From contig QKWP01000836.1 of the NCBI GenBank assembly GCA_003550325.1, positions 27,454 to 91,453 on the forward strand: a stretch of 64,000 bases of DNA. The letters are read 5' to 3'. This document shows positions 53,779 through 64,000 of this stretch, one piece after another. This stretch comes from Gigaspora rosea (taxonomy: Eukaryota > Glomeromycota > Glomeromycetes > Diversisporales > Gigasporaceae). The notes beneath the pieces are model-generated. The model was not told where the DNA came from, did not search any database, and saw only the letters and a list, made by a program, of their open reading frames with translations. Each line of letters starts with the position of its first letter. The stretch's first letter is position 1. The translations under genes were made by a program, and so were the position numbers.

Positions 53779-54980
53779 CAGTCAAACCTCCATATAGTCA
53801 CCCTCTATATAATCGCAAAACCAATATAATCACTTTTGTAAGTTTACCAACCTTTTTACTATAATTTTCACCTCTATATAAGCACATTTGCATTATAATC
53901 ACTATCACAATTTTTTATTTACCATCTATATAAAACTACCCCTGCATAATCACATTATTATTATAATATTTTGAATTAATTATTTTATTATTATAAAAAT
54001 TTTTTTATGTTATTAATTATTATTTTTTAACAAGTAAAAATTTTTAAATTTGTTTTTTTTAATAATCGATTATCTTTTCTACATATAAAAGTTAAAATTA
54101 TACTAAGCAAATCGAAAAAAAATGCTTAAGTAACATTGTTCAGGAGATAAAATTACATATATTCTGAAATTTTCAAATAATTTGAATAACATTTTATTAT
54201 TACACTTTTACAATTTACGTTTAGGCGAAAAAAATTAAAAAAAATTAAAATTTTTTTAACTTAATCGTAAATTATAAAAGTGTATTAATAAAATTTTAAC
54301 CAAATTATCTCAAAATTTCAGAGTATATGTAATTTTATATCCCGAACAATTTTACTTAGATAATTTTTATCGATTTACTTTAGATAATTTTAACATTTAT
54401 ATGTTGCTACGATATACGATTATTTTAAAAAAATTTTTTAAATTTTTTTTAAAATAATCGTATATCGTAGCTACATATTAAAGCTAAAATTATCTAAAGT
54501 AAATCGATAAAAATGATCTAAGTAAAGTTGTTCGGGATACAAAATTACATATACTCTGAAATTTTGAGATAATTTGGTTAAAATTTTATTAATACACTTT
54601 TATAATTTACGATTAAGTTAAAAAAATTTTAATTTTTTTAATTTTTTTCGCCTAAACGTAAATTGTAAAAGTGTAATAATAAAATGTTATTCAAATTATT
54701 TGAAAATTTCAGAATATATGTAATTTTGTCTCCTGAACAATGTTACTTATAGCATTTTTCGATTTGCTTAGTATAATTTTAACTTTTATATGTAGAAAAG
54801 ATAATCGATTATTTAAAAAATAAAAATTTTTATTTATTAAAACTTCTATATAATCACAATTTTTTTTATATGCAATTTTATTATAATAGTGATTATATAG
54901 AATTCCTCTATATTAGTCACATCTCTATATAATCACCACGTTTTGTATCCCGAGGGTGTGATTATATAGAGGTTTGACTG
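53779..54980. mobile_element. 1.2-kb pogo/mariner-like foldback, TA target
   Basis: CAGTCAAACCTCCATATAGT then CACCCTCTATATAATC at the left mirrors GGGTGTGATTATATAGAGGT then TTGACTG at the right, with TA on both sides (53,777-53,778 and 54,981-54,982). CAGT...CCTCTATATAATCACC is the style of pogo/Tigger-like termini. The centre (54,075-54,800) is a perfect-looking double palindrome carrying the module TCTACATATAAAAGTTAAAA, AAGTAACATTGTTCAGGAGA, TTACATATA(T/C)TCTGAAATT. No transposase. Confidence 0.75.
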
Positions 54981-54982
54981 TA

Positions 54983-55703
54983 TTTTAAAATATAAATAAT
55001 AATATTTATTTTAATTGTTTTAATAAATTTAATTCAAAAAATTAAAGATTATTCAGGTCTAATACAAAAAATAGTGCATATTAAACTATTTTAGAATTTC
55101 ATATTTATGAAATCTAATAGATTATAATAGTATAATAAAACTTGAAATTTGTTTAAAATATTATTGTTGAGATAATCAATTTTGTAAATTGGTTTTGAAA
55201 TTTTTTATAAAAACAAAATTGTTTAATTTAATGTTCTTAAATAATTTTATATTCTTAATAACAAAACTTTTATTGCTGTTTTTTAAAATTTTTTTTAGAT
55301 AATATTGGTAATTTATTCAAATTTGTTACAAACTTGCTTATATTTTATATTTATTTATTTCTTTTCAGAAACATTCAGAGCTTTACTTAATTTCTAATTG
55401 CTAACTTTATCCAGTACTTTACTTATATAAAGAACATATTTATTAAAAAATATGTTCACCAAATTTTTTTTAAAAAGAATATGTTTAAAGTAACTGATGT
55501 TTTCAAATCCAAAAGTATGTTTTTATAAGAACACTAAATTGGATTATTGTATATAAGGTAAGCAAGAGTATTTTGATAATGCTTAAGTTATTTACATTAA
55601 AAATTTTTTTACTAACTAAAAAAACTTCAAATAATTATAATAGTATGCAAACTAGATTCTTTAGAATATAATAAAATTATAGTATAATAACCAATTTTGA
55701 AGC
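54983..55703. other. AT-rich stretch, nothing recognised
   Basis: There are no frames or repeats of note. Confidence 0.3.
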
Positions 55704-56123
55704 AAAATAGTTATAACATTTGGTAACTATAGCTCAGTATCAGTTGGGTGAGAAACCTGTAACCTTGTTTCACCATCTTGAATGGGAGCTCTTGGGTGCA
55801 ATAGTGTTTGTTATACCAAAAAATCCAAGGAACCGGAAAAACAGAAACCCGTTTGGGAAGTCCCAAGTAAAGAGGTAGAGTATGGTCTTCAATAGTGCTA
55901 CTATAATAAGATCAGTACCAGGATCAGAACGAACCTTATAAAGAGCAAGGGATGTGCTTAGCGATTCGAAGTGGCACTGGACTGCGAGTGTGGTATAATG
56001 CAAATGCATCAGTTACTGAAAACCTGGAGTGACGCCAAATAGGACAGGGTTGCTCAACAGGTACTGGTTGCTTGTTGGCTTATCCCTTAAACTGTCAGCA
56101 GTTAGCATGCATATTTGGCTGCT

Positions 56124-56772
56124 AAAATGTTAAAATAGTTGTTTCTGATCTTTTTTATTAAAATTTAAAATATTTTAAAAAAATTTTATATATTAATATT
56201 TAAAAATAAGAATTATAAAATAGTAATATTTATTTTTAAATTATAAGAAAAAAAAATAAAGTTGNTATAAAATAGTAATATTTATTTTTAAATTATAAGA
56301 AAAAAAAATAAAGTTGTCTATATAGTAAAACTTTTAAAAATCAATTTTTTTAAAAAAAATACAAAATTTTATCTTTATTCATTAACAAACTTTTTAAAAT
56401 TCTAAGCATAAGTCCCATATAATTTTGATACAAATTGTAGAATTTGGTTTAAAAAATAACTTTAATTATTGAAATTTTTATAATTTTATAAATAAAATTT
56501 TAACTTTTTATAATAGCAAAAATTTTTTTATAGATGGGAACATATAAAAATTTAAAAATTAATAAAAAATATTTTGAAAATTTTATAATAAAATTTTAGA
56601 ATTGGCAATATTTTAAAGTAAATATCTTTAATACTATTAAAGTTAAATTAAAAATTTTACTTAATAATAATTAAAAATTTCTCAAAGTTTTATTTTAGCT
56701 TAGAAATAGGGGACATATGCTTAATAAAATTTTAAGTTATTGTAAAAAATACAAAAAAATTATATTCTAGCG
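56124..56772. mobile_element. 649-bp AT-rich insertion with 15-bp direct repeats
   Basis: GCATATTTGGCTGCT is present at 56,109-56,123 and 56,773-56,787, flanking a coding-free AT-rich block. The duplication length fits retroposition. The block contains an N at 56,265 with a duplicated 50-bp segment (TATAAAATAGTAATATTTAT on both sides), so its real length is shorter. Confidence 0.5.
56265..56265. other. Single N, contig join with about 50-bp duplicated flank
   Basis: TATAAAATAGTAATATTTAT then TTTTAAATTATAAGAAAAAA precedes and follows the N identically. Confidence 0.9.
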
Positions 56773-57060
56773 GCATATTTGGCTGCTGGACGGTTTAAGA
56801 GATAACCGATAGGGATTGTATATAGATCAGAGGGTTTTGAATAGGCAATACCCATAGTGGGTTGCAAGTATAGCAGCTAGTGTAGAACCTGCGAGTGGAC
56901 TACTTAAATTAGGCACCAAAAGTGCACATGTGGCTAGTTGTACTCTCGTTTATGTACACAAAACTATCAATTAATAAACCCCAATAAAGCTGGCAAATGC
57001 TCTAGTATAAACGTTAAAAAAAATAGTTATAACATTTATAGTATATATAAAAGAATTTTA

Positions 57061-57600
57061 GGAGGTTAGAGTATTCTGATAATTTCCTCTTCTCTGGAAA
57101 AAAATTATTATTGTTTTATATTTTTGGTTCTCTTTTTCTTGCTTTTTTTGCTCATGTTCTTTTTATTTTCTAGCTAATTCTAGTTCTTGAGCAACCTTTT
57201 ATTGGGCTATTAATTCTTTTTTTTTTGTTTTTTTTTTAATTTTTATTTCTACTTCTTTATTTAATTTGTTTAATCTTTGTAAACTTTTTTATCAGTAAAG
57301 TTGTACAAAGGAAAGTGTTTTTCTTTTTTTAGAGATAGCAACTTCAGATTCATGCTGATTTTCTAAAGATGCTTCTGGTAGTTTAGCTTGTAAAACATAA
57401 GGGATCATATACTTAAAAACTAAGTATAGAAAAGAACTTTTTGGATTTTTGTAAGTATTTATTCCTTTTTGGTTTTAGTAAATTAGAATTTTAATAACTT
57501 ATTCATATTCAAAAGGAATTTATAATTTTTTTCTAGTTGGAAGAAACTTGAACTAGCAAAATAAGTTGGTAATACTAGAAATGATACTAGATATACTTCA
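57061..57600 (-). pseudogene. Decayed coiled-coil-type coding remnant
   Basis: Read on the minus strand, NPKSSFLYLVFKYMIPYVLQ, AKLPEASLENQHESEVAISK, KRKTLSF, then a Lys/Glu/Gln-rich part (KSLQRLNKLNKEVEIKIKKK, KVAQELELARK*KEHEQKKQ, EKENQKYKT) can be followed with a few stops and frame changes. The upstream bit PIEVYLVSFLVLPTYFASSS precedes it. The family is not recognised. Orientation is opposite to the LINE next to it, so the LINE probably inserted beside or into it. Confidence 0.35.
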
Positions 57601-57624
57601 ATAGGTTGTATAAAAAATTGGTTA

Positions 57625-60600
57625 TAGGATATGAGCAAGGCTTATGATTCTGTCAATTATACACTTTTTAAACATTCTCTCACTCGTCTTAATTTACCAT
57701 CTAGTATAATTAACATCCTTCTGGATTTACTAACTGACAGACAAAACCAAGTCATCACTAATTTTGGCCTTACTGCACCTTATCAGGTTCAGAATAGTAT
57801 AGATCAGGGTGAAACTTTACTCCTCTTCTTTGGAGAATTTACTATGGTCCTTTAATTACTCATATTCATACAAACACCTGGTTACTCAATTGGCACATCT
57901 TGGATAACTAATCTCAAATATCAGACATTTGACAAAATCCAAACAAAATACTCTGTTCTGGCCTATATGGATGATACTTTGTGGATTGCCTCTTCACAAA
58001 CTGAACTTACCAGAATGATCTCTATTGCAGAATCTTTTTATACTATGGCTAACATTCAAGTTAATCTATCTAAATCCATTCTATCAACTAATTTGAAAGT
58101 AAATAACTATACTCCTATTATTTTTAATAACTACGCCCTTCTACTACGGCCACCATATTAATATTTCAAATTTCTTGGATGCTGGTTTACACTTGACAAC
58201 AAACAATCAAAGCAAACATGTTTATTAATAACAGAACTTCTCAGCTTATCAATATTGCCAGAACTAAAAAAATTACTGATACACAAGCACGATATATTAT
58301 TAATACTGCTATAATTCCTACTATGGAATATCGTATACAAAATATTGTTATTAACAAATCAGCCTGTAACAAGATTCTTTCACACCATATAGGTCTAGTC
58401 AAGTACAAGGCCAAACTAAGTCACACTATTCCTACTAGTACACTTCTCTACCCTCAACTTTATAATATTAAAAATATTTAGGATATATAGCTCCAATACC
58501 ATATCTCTAACTTTATTAAACATTAAATGACAACAATCTACTCGGTACTACAACTCACATTCGAATCCAGCAAATCCAAAATAACCTTTGGTCATCTACT
58601 AGTATCTTTTTGTATCCTAATCCTACTAAGATAGTCCTAACCGCTATACAACTAATTTCAAAATTATTCAACTTTTTAAACATCTGGGATGGACTATTAA
58701 CACTAATCCTAATTTTAATATTCCATTTACTATCAAAGAGGAATCAATTTCTCTTGAATCTATACTATCTTCACATTCTAAATATCCTACTTTCAAAAAA
58801 CAAATTAGACATTATCATCTTCTATTTCTTGATCAACTTACCTTCTTTAACAATTTCTGTTTGCTTGATTGGAAACATATCTCACCCAGATTTAACAAAA
58901 TTCCAAAAGGCAAAATTCCCTTGTGGTTTACCTTTTTGGAAAACCAAACAACAAGTCATACATATGAACATACTATTTACTCATACTTCAATTTATTGCC
59001 AACCAACTACTATAGCTATACTACTGGACACTTCTCTAAATACACCAAACCTTGGCTTATTACTTTATTTGATAATCAAATAGTTACTGGCAAAGCACGT
59101 TGCCAATTTAGTTCTTCAGATTATACTCTTATTACACATTGGCAGTGCAATATCCAGCCACAATTTACACAATTATACACAACACCACCTATTATTACAT
59201 CTCCATGCTCTAACTGTTCTCTCAATTCCAATATTATTGCAAACAAATGTACTATTCTTATTCCAACAAGCCATGCTACCAAATTTTTTGGAAGACTTAA
59301 TCCTGACAAATCAGTAAACCTAAATGCCAATTACCTTACCTTATTTTTTCAACTGCAACAAGAAATCCAACAAGTATTCCAATTACCAAATCTTCTTATA
59401 CCCACAGCACAAATACCTTCTTTCTTTCACTCTAGCCCTGCACTTGATACCTTGCAATCTATTTGCCATTACAATAGTTATCTAACAGAATTAACATTTT
59501 ATACTGATAGTTCTGTTATTGATCTGGGCAACTCTCAGTGCTCTATTGGTATTGGCTGGATACAATTACATAACAGAACATTTTACATACTTTTCAATCA
59601 CAAATCAAATTTTGGCCATGTTCTTTTAAAGCTGAGCTAGTAGCAGTCCTATCGACTATTAGTACTGCTTCTAGAAACTGTTCTATACAAATCTTTACAG
59701 ATTCCCAATCTGTAATATCCAAATACAATAGCTTAATTCATACTATGCCTTTCTCTAAACCTTTTAATATACCTTATTGGCCTATTTGGAATACTTTACT
59801 AAACTTTATTAGATCATACAATCTTAATATTACTTTTCATAAAGTTATTGCACACCAAGATGATGAATTCAATAACAAAGCTGATCAACTAGCTTGCTGT
59901 CATCAAACTGCCCCATATCTTCTTTTTGATTCACAGAATATTTACAATCACAATTTTAATCTCTCTATTGATAATTTTTCTATTGAACTTCCTATCTGTC
60001 ACTATATTAGAACTATGCCATGCACTATACTTGCTCTTTGGTCCTCTCAAAATCGTTTTCAACAATGGCTACAAATATTACAATATATTAACTAGAATGC
60101 TACCTGGTTATATATTAATAATAACCAAAAAATTTCAAACTTTTCACATAGTTTTCATTCTTCAACACTCAAATCTTTTAGAATCAAAATACTTTTAGAT
60201 GATCTCCCTGCTCTATATATTCTTCATCGAAAAAATCCATCTTACCCTAATACCTGTCACCTCTGCTAGCAAGCAAGTGAACCCTTACACTAAATTATCT
60301 GTCCTACCTCTGAACCTTTATTTAAACTTATAAAAGACTCTTTAGCTCACATACTAAGTTCTAACAAATTTGAAATCTCTAATTTAGCTGCTGAGAATTT
60401 ATATACTCAAATTATGAACTTGAATAGCTTTCAAATTCATTAACTTTCCAACCAACCTTTTTTGCTTTCTACTTTATCTAGTTTGATACTTTTGGATATT
60501 ATCTCTACACTATATGAACTTACTACATCTCCTGCTCCCTTACTATTTCACTTTTACTTCATATCAATCAGCAAATTTATACAAATATTTGGATTCCATA

Positions 60601-60811
60601 CTGCATTTCTAGATCTCAAAATCAAGCAATATACTCCCAAACTTCATCTTCTCTTTCTAATACACTTCCTATACCCAATTTTTCAAAAAATATACAAGAT
60701 AGTCATAATCACATTTTTGATATTTCACTACAAAAAATTAAACCTTGGTTGTATAAATGGATCAAATTTTCTACACCTTCATCTGATATTCTTACATATA
60801 CACAAATCTAG
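57625..60811 (+). pseudogene. LINE (non-LTR) retrotransposon pol: RT plus RNase H, 5'-truncated
   Basis: It starts within RT at DMSKAYDSVNYTLFKHSLTR. Two compensating frameshifts surround TPLLWRIYYGPLITHIHT. Then AYMDDTLWIASSQTELTRMI has the catalytic YMDD at 57,964. Later blocks: FKFLGCWFTLDNKQSKQT; RTSQLINIARTKKITDTQAR; NTAIIPTMEYRIQNIV. A 259-codon open stretch (58,861-59,640) leads into RNase H: LTFYTDSSVIDLG, FKAELVAVLSTISTA, IFTDSQSVISKYN, IAHQDDEFNNKADQLA (D, E, D, H/D all present). A C-terminal zinc motif CHLC*QASEP..H..C follows. The frame ends SDILTYTQI at TAG 60,809. At least five frameshifts and several stops make it inactive. No apurinic endonuclease is present, consistent with 5' truncation. 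Confidence 0.85.
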
Positions 60812-60849
60812 GTGAGCCTTGGCCACTCTAGTAGGTTTAGGCCACAAAT

Positions 60850-61167
60850 ACTATATATTCCCAAAAATAGGCTACTCCGAAAATAAGCTACCCCCTGATT
60901 TTTTTCAAAAATCTCAAAAAATGTGTTAGCAGTTGCTACATATAAAACTTTTTTTTTACTTAGTAAACTTCAAAAGTTCGATTAAGTAAAGTTGTTTAGC
61001 GCATCAAAATACACTTACAGTAAAAATTTGGTGACATTTGGACAACTTTTTATTAGTACGTTTTTCATTTTTTCAAAAACATCTATATGCTAAAAATAAG
61101 CTACCCCACGTTTTTTTATATAATTTTTGGCCCAAAAAAGGTAGCTTATTTTCGGGAATATATGGTA
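60850..61167. mobile_element. 318-bp foldback MITE, TATATTCCCGAAAATAAGCTACC family
   Basis: ACTATATATTCCCAAAAATA then GGCTACTCCGAAAATAAGCT then ACCCC at the left, GGTAGCTTATTTTCGGGAAT then ATATGGTA at the right. The internal module is GTTGCTACATATAAAAC, ACTTAGTAAAC, TAAGTAAAGTTGTTTAGCGC, ATCAAAATACACTTACAG, GGACAACTTTTTATTAGT. It sits about 40 bp after the LINE stop. Confidence 0.75.
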
Positions 61168-61814
61168 ATATTTAGGTTTACTTAGATATATATCTGAGTT
61201 TTTATTTTAGCATTAGATTTAAAAAAATGAAATTTCTTTCAATATTGTAAAAAGTTTCTGTTAAATTTAATAAAGATAAAAGCAAAGTCTCACCTTAACA
61301 TTTAAAAAAAAAAAATTGGTTATATAAAGTTAAAAGATCAAATTGTTTGATTGCTAATAATAGTAGTATTTGGATTGAACAACCATATGCCAGCATGGTG
61401 AACATTCGATTTGATTAGCTTGAAGATCTCTAAGTTACACAATATAAAAAAATTTTTTACAGTAACTCTTACTATAAAAAACCATATCATTAATTGACAA
61501 CTTGTAGTTTTACACGATAAAAAATTTTTTAACCCATATTATACTATTCTTTAGTTCTTTGTCTATCTTTAATAAAAAAAGATCAGTATAGATCAGTATC
61601 ACTAAAAAACTTTACTTAAAAGTGAATTTAGGCAAGTAAATATGTAACTTGTGAGCTAATTAAGTATTAATAAAAGCAAAAAACATTTATTTACTAAGTA
61701 CTTAAAATAAACTATTTAGATACCAGAGTTTTGTTCTTAATATCACATCAAAAGTTTTATTAAATCAGAAGTTTATACTACTTCTGAATAGTAATGCAGT
61801 GAATCATAAGGGAT
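61168..61814. other. AT-rich stretch, nothing recognised
   Basis: No gene or repeat pair. Confidence 0.3.
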
Positions 61815-62025
61815 ACTATATAGCACGGACCATAGTACCCAGGTACAATACATTCCACGGGCAAAATCCACGTTAGTACTCAGGTACTATACTAAGTGAT
61901 TTTTCATATGAAACCTTTTTTTACATAGGATATTCTCGCTGGGTATTTTATATTCAACCATTTAATTTTTTTGAGGAGGGTACTTTGATATAGGGGGTAC
62001 TATAGTTCACGCTGTACAGTAGTAT
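61815..62025. mobile_element. About 210-bp MITE with CATAGTACCC ends
   Basis: TATAGCACGGACCATAGTAC then CCAGGTAC at the left, and GGGGGTACTATAGTTCACGC then TGTA at the right, are imperfect inverted repeats. The middle has a second GTACTCAGGTACTATACT. No coding content. Confidence 0.5.
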
Positions 62026-62726
62026 TATAATTCTAACTACAGCAAAATCGTATGATTTTATAGTTATTTATATTGCCTTTGACCTTTAATTAATTCATTC
62101 TAATAATATTATTCATTGTGATTTGCATAGTGGTAATATATTTCGAATTGGTAATTTAAAGTTTGCAGACAAAATTTAGAAACTACACTCTCACTTCTAT
62201 AATATAGTAGAGGTTACTATTTTCAAGTTGTCATCGTTCAAATAAGTTTGTTTTTGTTATAGTTCGCTATTGCTATTATTTTGACTTGGAGCTGAAATGG
62301 GCAAGTTGATTTGGTTAGCAAGTGTAGAGAACGTTTATTGCCCAATATATTTAGAATAAGTTATTAACTTTCACTATTTAAATCGAAGTGTTTACCTGTT
62401 TAAATTTAATTGATCACAACTAATCTAACACAGATAGATTAGTGCCAAACAGAAAATACTACAAGAATAGTTTCACGTCTTTGCCCAATAGCTATTTACT
62501 AACAGTATTTTGAAAATATTATTAAATAAATAGTTGTTAGACAAATGAAATGAACCTACTTTAAAAGACAACACAATATGAGCAGGTAAAATAAAAAACT
62601 AATATTTGTATTGAAAAATTTCAATTTAAGTTATGCTTATATACCATAATTGTGTGGATTCTAATAAGTTGGATGAATTTAAAGAAAAGGTGATAAATTA
62701 TTAGCAACCTGGTCAAATTGAATAGT
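62026..62726. other. AT-rich stretch upstream of a kinase fragment
   Basis: No further kinase subdomains were found here. Confidence 0.3.
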
Positions 62727-62910
62727 TGTCTCAAAAGACAATACAGAAAGACAAGTGGATTAAGACCTAAATGTTTAGGACCAGATTGTTATATTAAATT
62801 AGTTGTGAAATGTTTGGATAAAGATTTTGATAAATAACCTACTGCAACAGAAATTATCACTCATTGGTTAGATAAAATAGATCTGAAAGATGATAATGTG
62901 AAAATAGAGA
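62727..62910 (+). pseudogene. Protein kinase C-terminal lobe remnant
   Basis: The frame reads CLKRQYRKTSGLRPKCLGPD, CYIKLVVKCLDKDFDK*PTA, TEIITHWLDKIDLKDDN. The block ..(K/N)GLRP...Y..L..KC.D.D...RPTA.E(I/L) is kinase subdomain X-XI, and the invariant Arg before P-T is replaced by TAA at 62,835. Only the last about 55 residues of a kinase domain remain, without catalytic loop or DFG. Tyrosine-kinase-like genes are numerous in Glomeromycotina, so this is probably a fragment of one. A related tail-like sequence recurs at 63,080-63,150 (ENRDVDDHIKKFQFKAKT). Confidence 0.55.
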
Positions 62911-63027
62911 TACTGATAATTATACTGAAGAATTTTAGCTTTATTAAGCTACATCTTGTAAACAGATAATCAAGTAGATTTTTTTAATAGATTGAATAAT
63001 ATTTTGAAGAGTGGTAATAGATTTTTA

Positions 63028-63155
63028 TCAACCTGGTCAAAATGAATACAAATCATTTTAAGTGAACATATAGTTACCTTACAAGATGGACAAGTGAAAA
63101 TAGAGATGTTGATGATCATATTAAAAAATTTCAATTTAAAGCTAAGACATAGTTA
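63028..63155 (+). repeat. Diverged local duplicate of the kinase-remnant flanks
   Basis: CAACCTGGTCAAAATGAATA (63,031) matches CAACCTGGTCAAATTGAATA (62,706), and GTGAAAATAGAGATGTTGAT (63,094) matches GTGAAAATAGAGATACTGAT (62,899). This implies a partial duplication that lost the kinase block. Confidence 0.5.
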
Positions 63156-63282
63156 ACAGGGTCCTTCTAACAGATTATATTATTCAAAGGGTCATTTGAT
63201 TTATCATGAATACCTAATACCATATGAGTGCTGCCAAGAAAAAAGGCCATTCGGACTTTTTATCATATTTTGTATTGAGCTA

Positions 63283-63362
63283 TTACCCAGGTCAAAAAAT
63301 TGTGACTCAGGTCAAAAGAGTTTGGGTCAGATATTGATCCGAGTTGTGACCTGGGTCAAATG
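63283..63362. repeat. Short dyad of ACCCAGGTCA / TGACCTGGGT
   Basis: TTACCCAGGTCAAAAAATTG and CTCAGGTCAAAAGAGTTTGG face GAGTTGTGACCTGGGTCAAA. It is GC-richer than the surroundings and could be a regulatory dyad or an eroded TIR. Confidence 0.4.
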
Positions 63363-63738
63363 TGTATAAATTTTTTTAATATAACGAAACTTAAACTAGT
63401 CTTAATAATGTTTTTTAAAGTTAGCTTAGTATAACAAACTTTTTAACAATAAAAATGATTGAAAGGTTTTGTTATTTATTAATCAGAAATTATATAATTA
63501 CAAGTGTTTAATTACAGTAAAGTGAAACTGCAAATTTCCAATACAACACTAAGGCTAGCAGTATCTAATATACGATCCTTGGCGAATATCAAAATACTGT
63601 AATAATATTGATATAATAAGGTATTTCAACTTAAACAAAATAACAATTTGCTACTTTTTATAGTCTAAAAATACTATGAATATAGTGAATAATATATTAT
63701 AATAGACAAAAAAAAAAGGAAAAAAACAGTATATAGTA
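63363..63738. other. AT-rich stretch, nothing recognised
   Basis: No gene. Confidence 0.3.
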
Positions 63739-64000
63739 CAGTCGTCCCTCTCTATAATCACCAAGTCTGCCGCACCCTATTTTGGTGATTGTAAAGAGGT
63801 GTGACTATAAATAAAATATCTCATTATGGTCATCTATAGGCGAAATGTAGCGTGCTTCCATCTAAAACTTTTTTCTTACTAAGTTAACGATACATGCCCA
63901 CTAATTGAAAGTTGTAGAGCTCGTCGAGACGCATCTAACGGTGGTTAGATCATCCAAATCGGCCCAGTGGATGGCGAGATAACGTCGAAAAACGATTGGC
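63739..64000. mobile_element. Left end of a pogo/mariner-like element, runs off the window
   Basis: TA|CAGTCGTCCCTCTCTATAAT then CACCAAGTCTGCC is the same terminus type as the element at 53,779. GGTGATTGTAAAGAGGTGTG at 63,782 mirrors the first 40 bp. Further in, CATCTAACGGTGGTTAGATC then ATCCAAATCGGCCCAGTGGA matches a block inside the TTAA-target MITE at 22.6 kb. The right end is not in the window. Confidence 0.55.

Larger units (their letters stand above)
55722..57019 (+). mobile_element. SINE-like retroposon, copy 2, with 17-18-bp target duplication
   Basis: AAAATAGTTATAACATTT occurs at 55,704-55,721 and again at 57,020-57,037, the second copy following an A-rich end (ACGTTAAAAA). The 5' start GGTAACTATAGCTCAGTATC then AGTTGGGTGAGAAACC has an A-box-like TAGCTCAGT..GTTGG. 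The body shares AATGGGAGCT, AATCCAAGGAACCGG and AGTAGCAAAG/AGTAAAGAGG-type blocks with 38.6-38.8 kb. The tail (56,790-57,005) shares GTTGCAAGTATAGCAGCTAG and GTGGCTAGTTGTACTCTCGT with 42.0-42.1 kb. An insertion at 56,124-56,772 interrupts it. Confidence 0.65.

Overview
This window looks like a gene-poor, repeat-saturated fungal nuclear contig, most likely from an arbuscular mycorrhizal fungus (Glomeromycotina, Rhizophagus-like). The grounds are inference: extreme AT richness, short GT-AG introns with TACTAAT-type branch sites, small secreted proteins, a dense load of MITE-like hairpins, decayed Ty3/gypsy, LINE and hAT elements, and fragments of Sel1-repeat and protein-kinase genes, two families strongly expanded in those fungi. 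No rRNA gene, functional tRNA gene, CRISPR array or bacterial-type operon was seen.

Layout. 1-7.7 kb holds foldback repeats, a hAT transposase remnant and a 3.7-kb non-autonomous Mutator-like element with long terminal inverted repeats. 8.9-9.4 kb has a plausible intact small membrane-protein gene on the minus strand. 10-20.8 kb is a field of nested MITE families, several with telomere-like CCCTAA tracts in their loops, plus a retrocopy-like pseudogene followed by 60 A. 20.9-31.8 kb is a long-decayed Ty3/gypsy LTR retrotransposon: gag, protease, RT, RNase H, spacer, integrase and a C-terminal extension are all recognisable but broken by stops and frameshifts. A TTAA-targeting MITE sits inside gag and a Sel1-repeat fragment lies between RNase H and integrase. 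32.1-34.2 kb is a small genic island with a two-exon secreted cysteine protein and a further gene-like exon pair split by a MITE. 34.8-38.3 kb is satellite-like, including a tandem array of alternating hairpins. 38.5-50.6 kb contains a tRNA-headed SINE-like retroposon with target-site duplications, two hAT-type elements and many MITEs.

The most unusual locus is 51.6-53.3 kb. A signal-peptide exon is followed by about a dozen near-identical short introns in tandem. Each ends in TAG, is separated by only 3-6 nt (one of 4 nt), and is followed at once by GTAAG. When these tiny segments are joined as micro-exons the reading frame stays open to a stop. This looks like a micro-exon gene for a small secreted peptide. 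53.8-64 kb then holds a pogo/mariner-like foldback, a second SINE-like retroposon, a decayed RNase H-bearing LINE and a kinase-gene remnant.

A second cross-cutting pattern is that hairpin MITEs with unrelated ends (GGTAGCTTATTTTCGGGAATATA, TTAA/GGGTAGAGGG, CAGTCAAACCTC and GTCGCACC types) carry the same ordered internal module. Three single N characters mark contig joins with duplicated flanks, and the one at 30,812 makes the 3' LTR a chimera of two different LTR copies.
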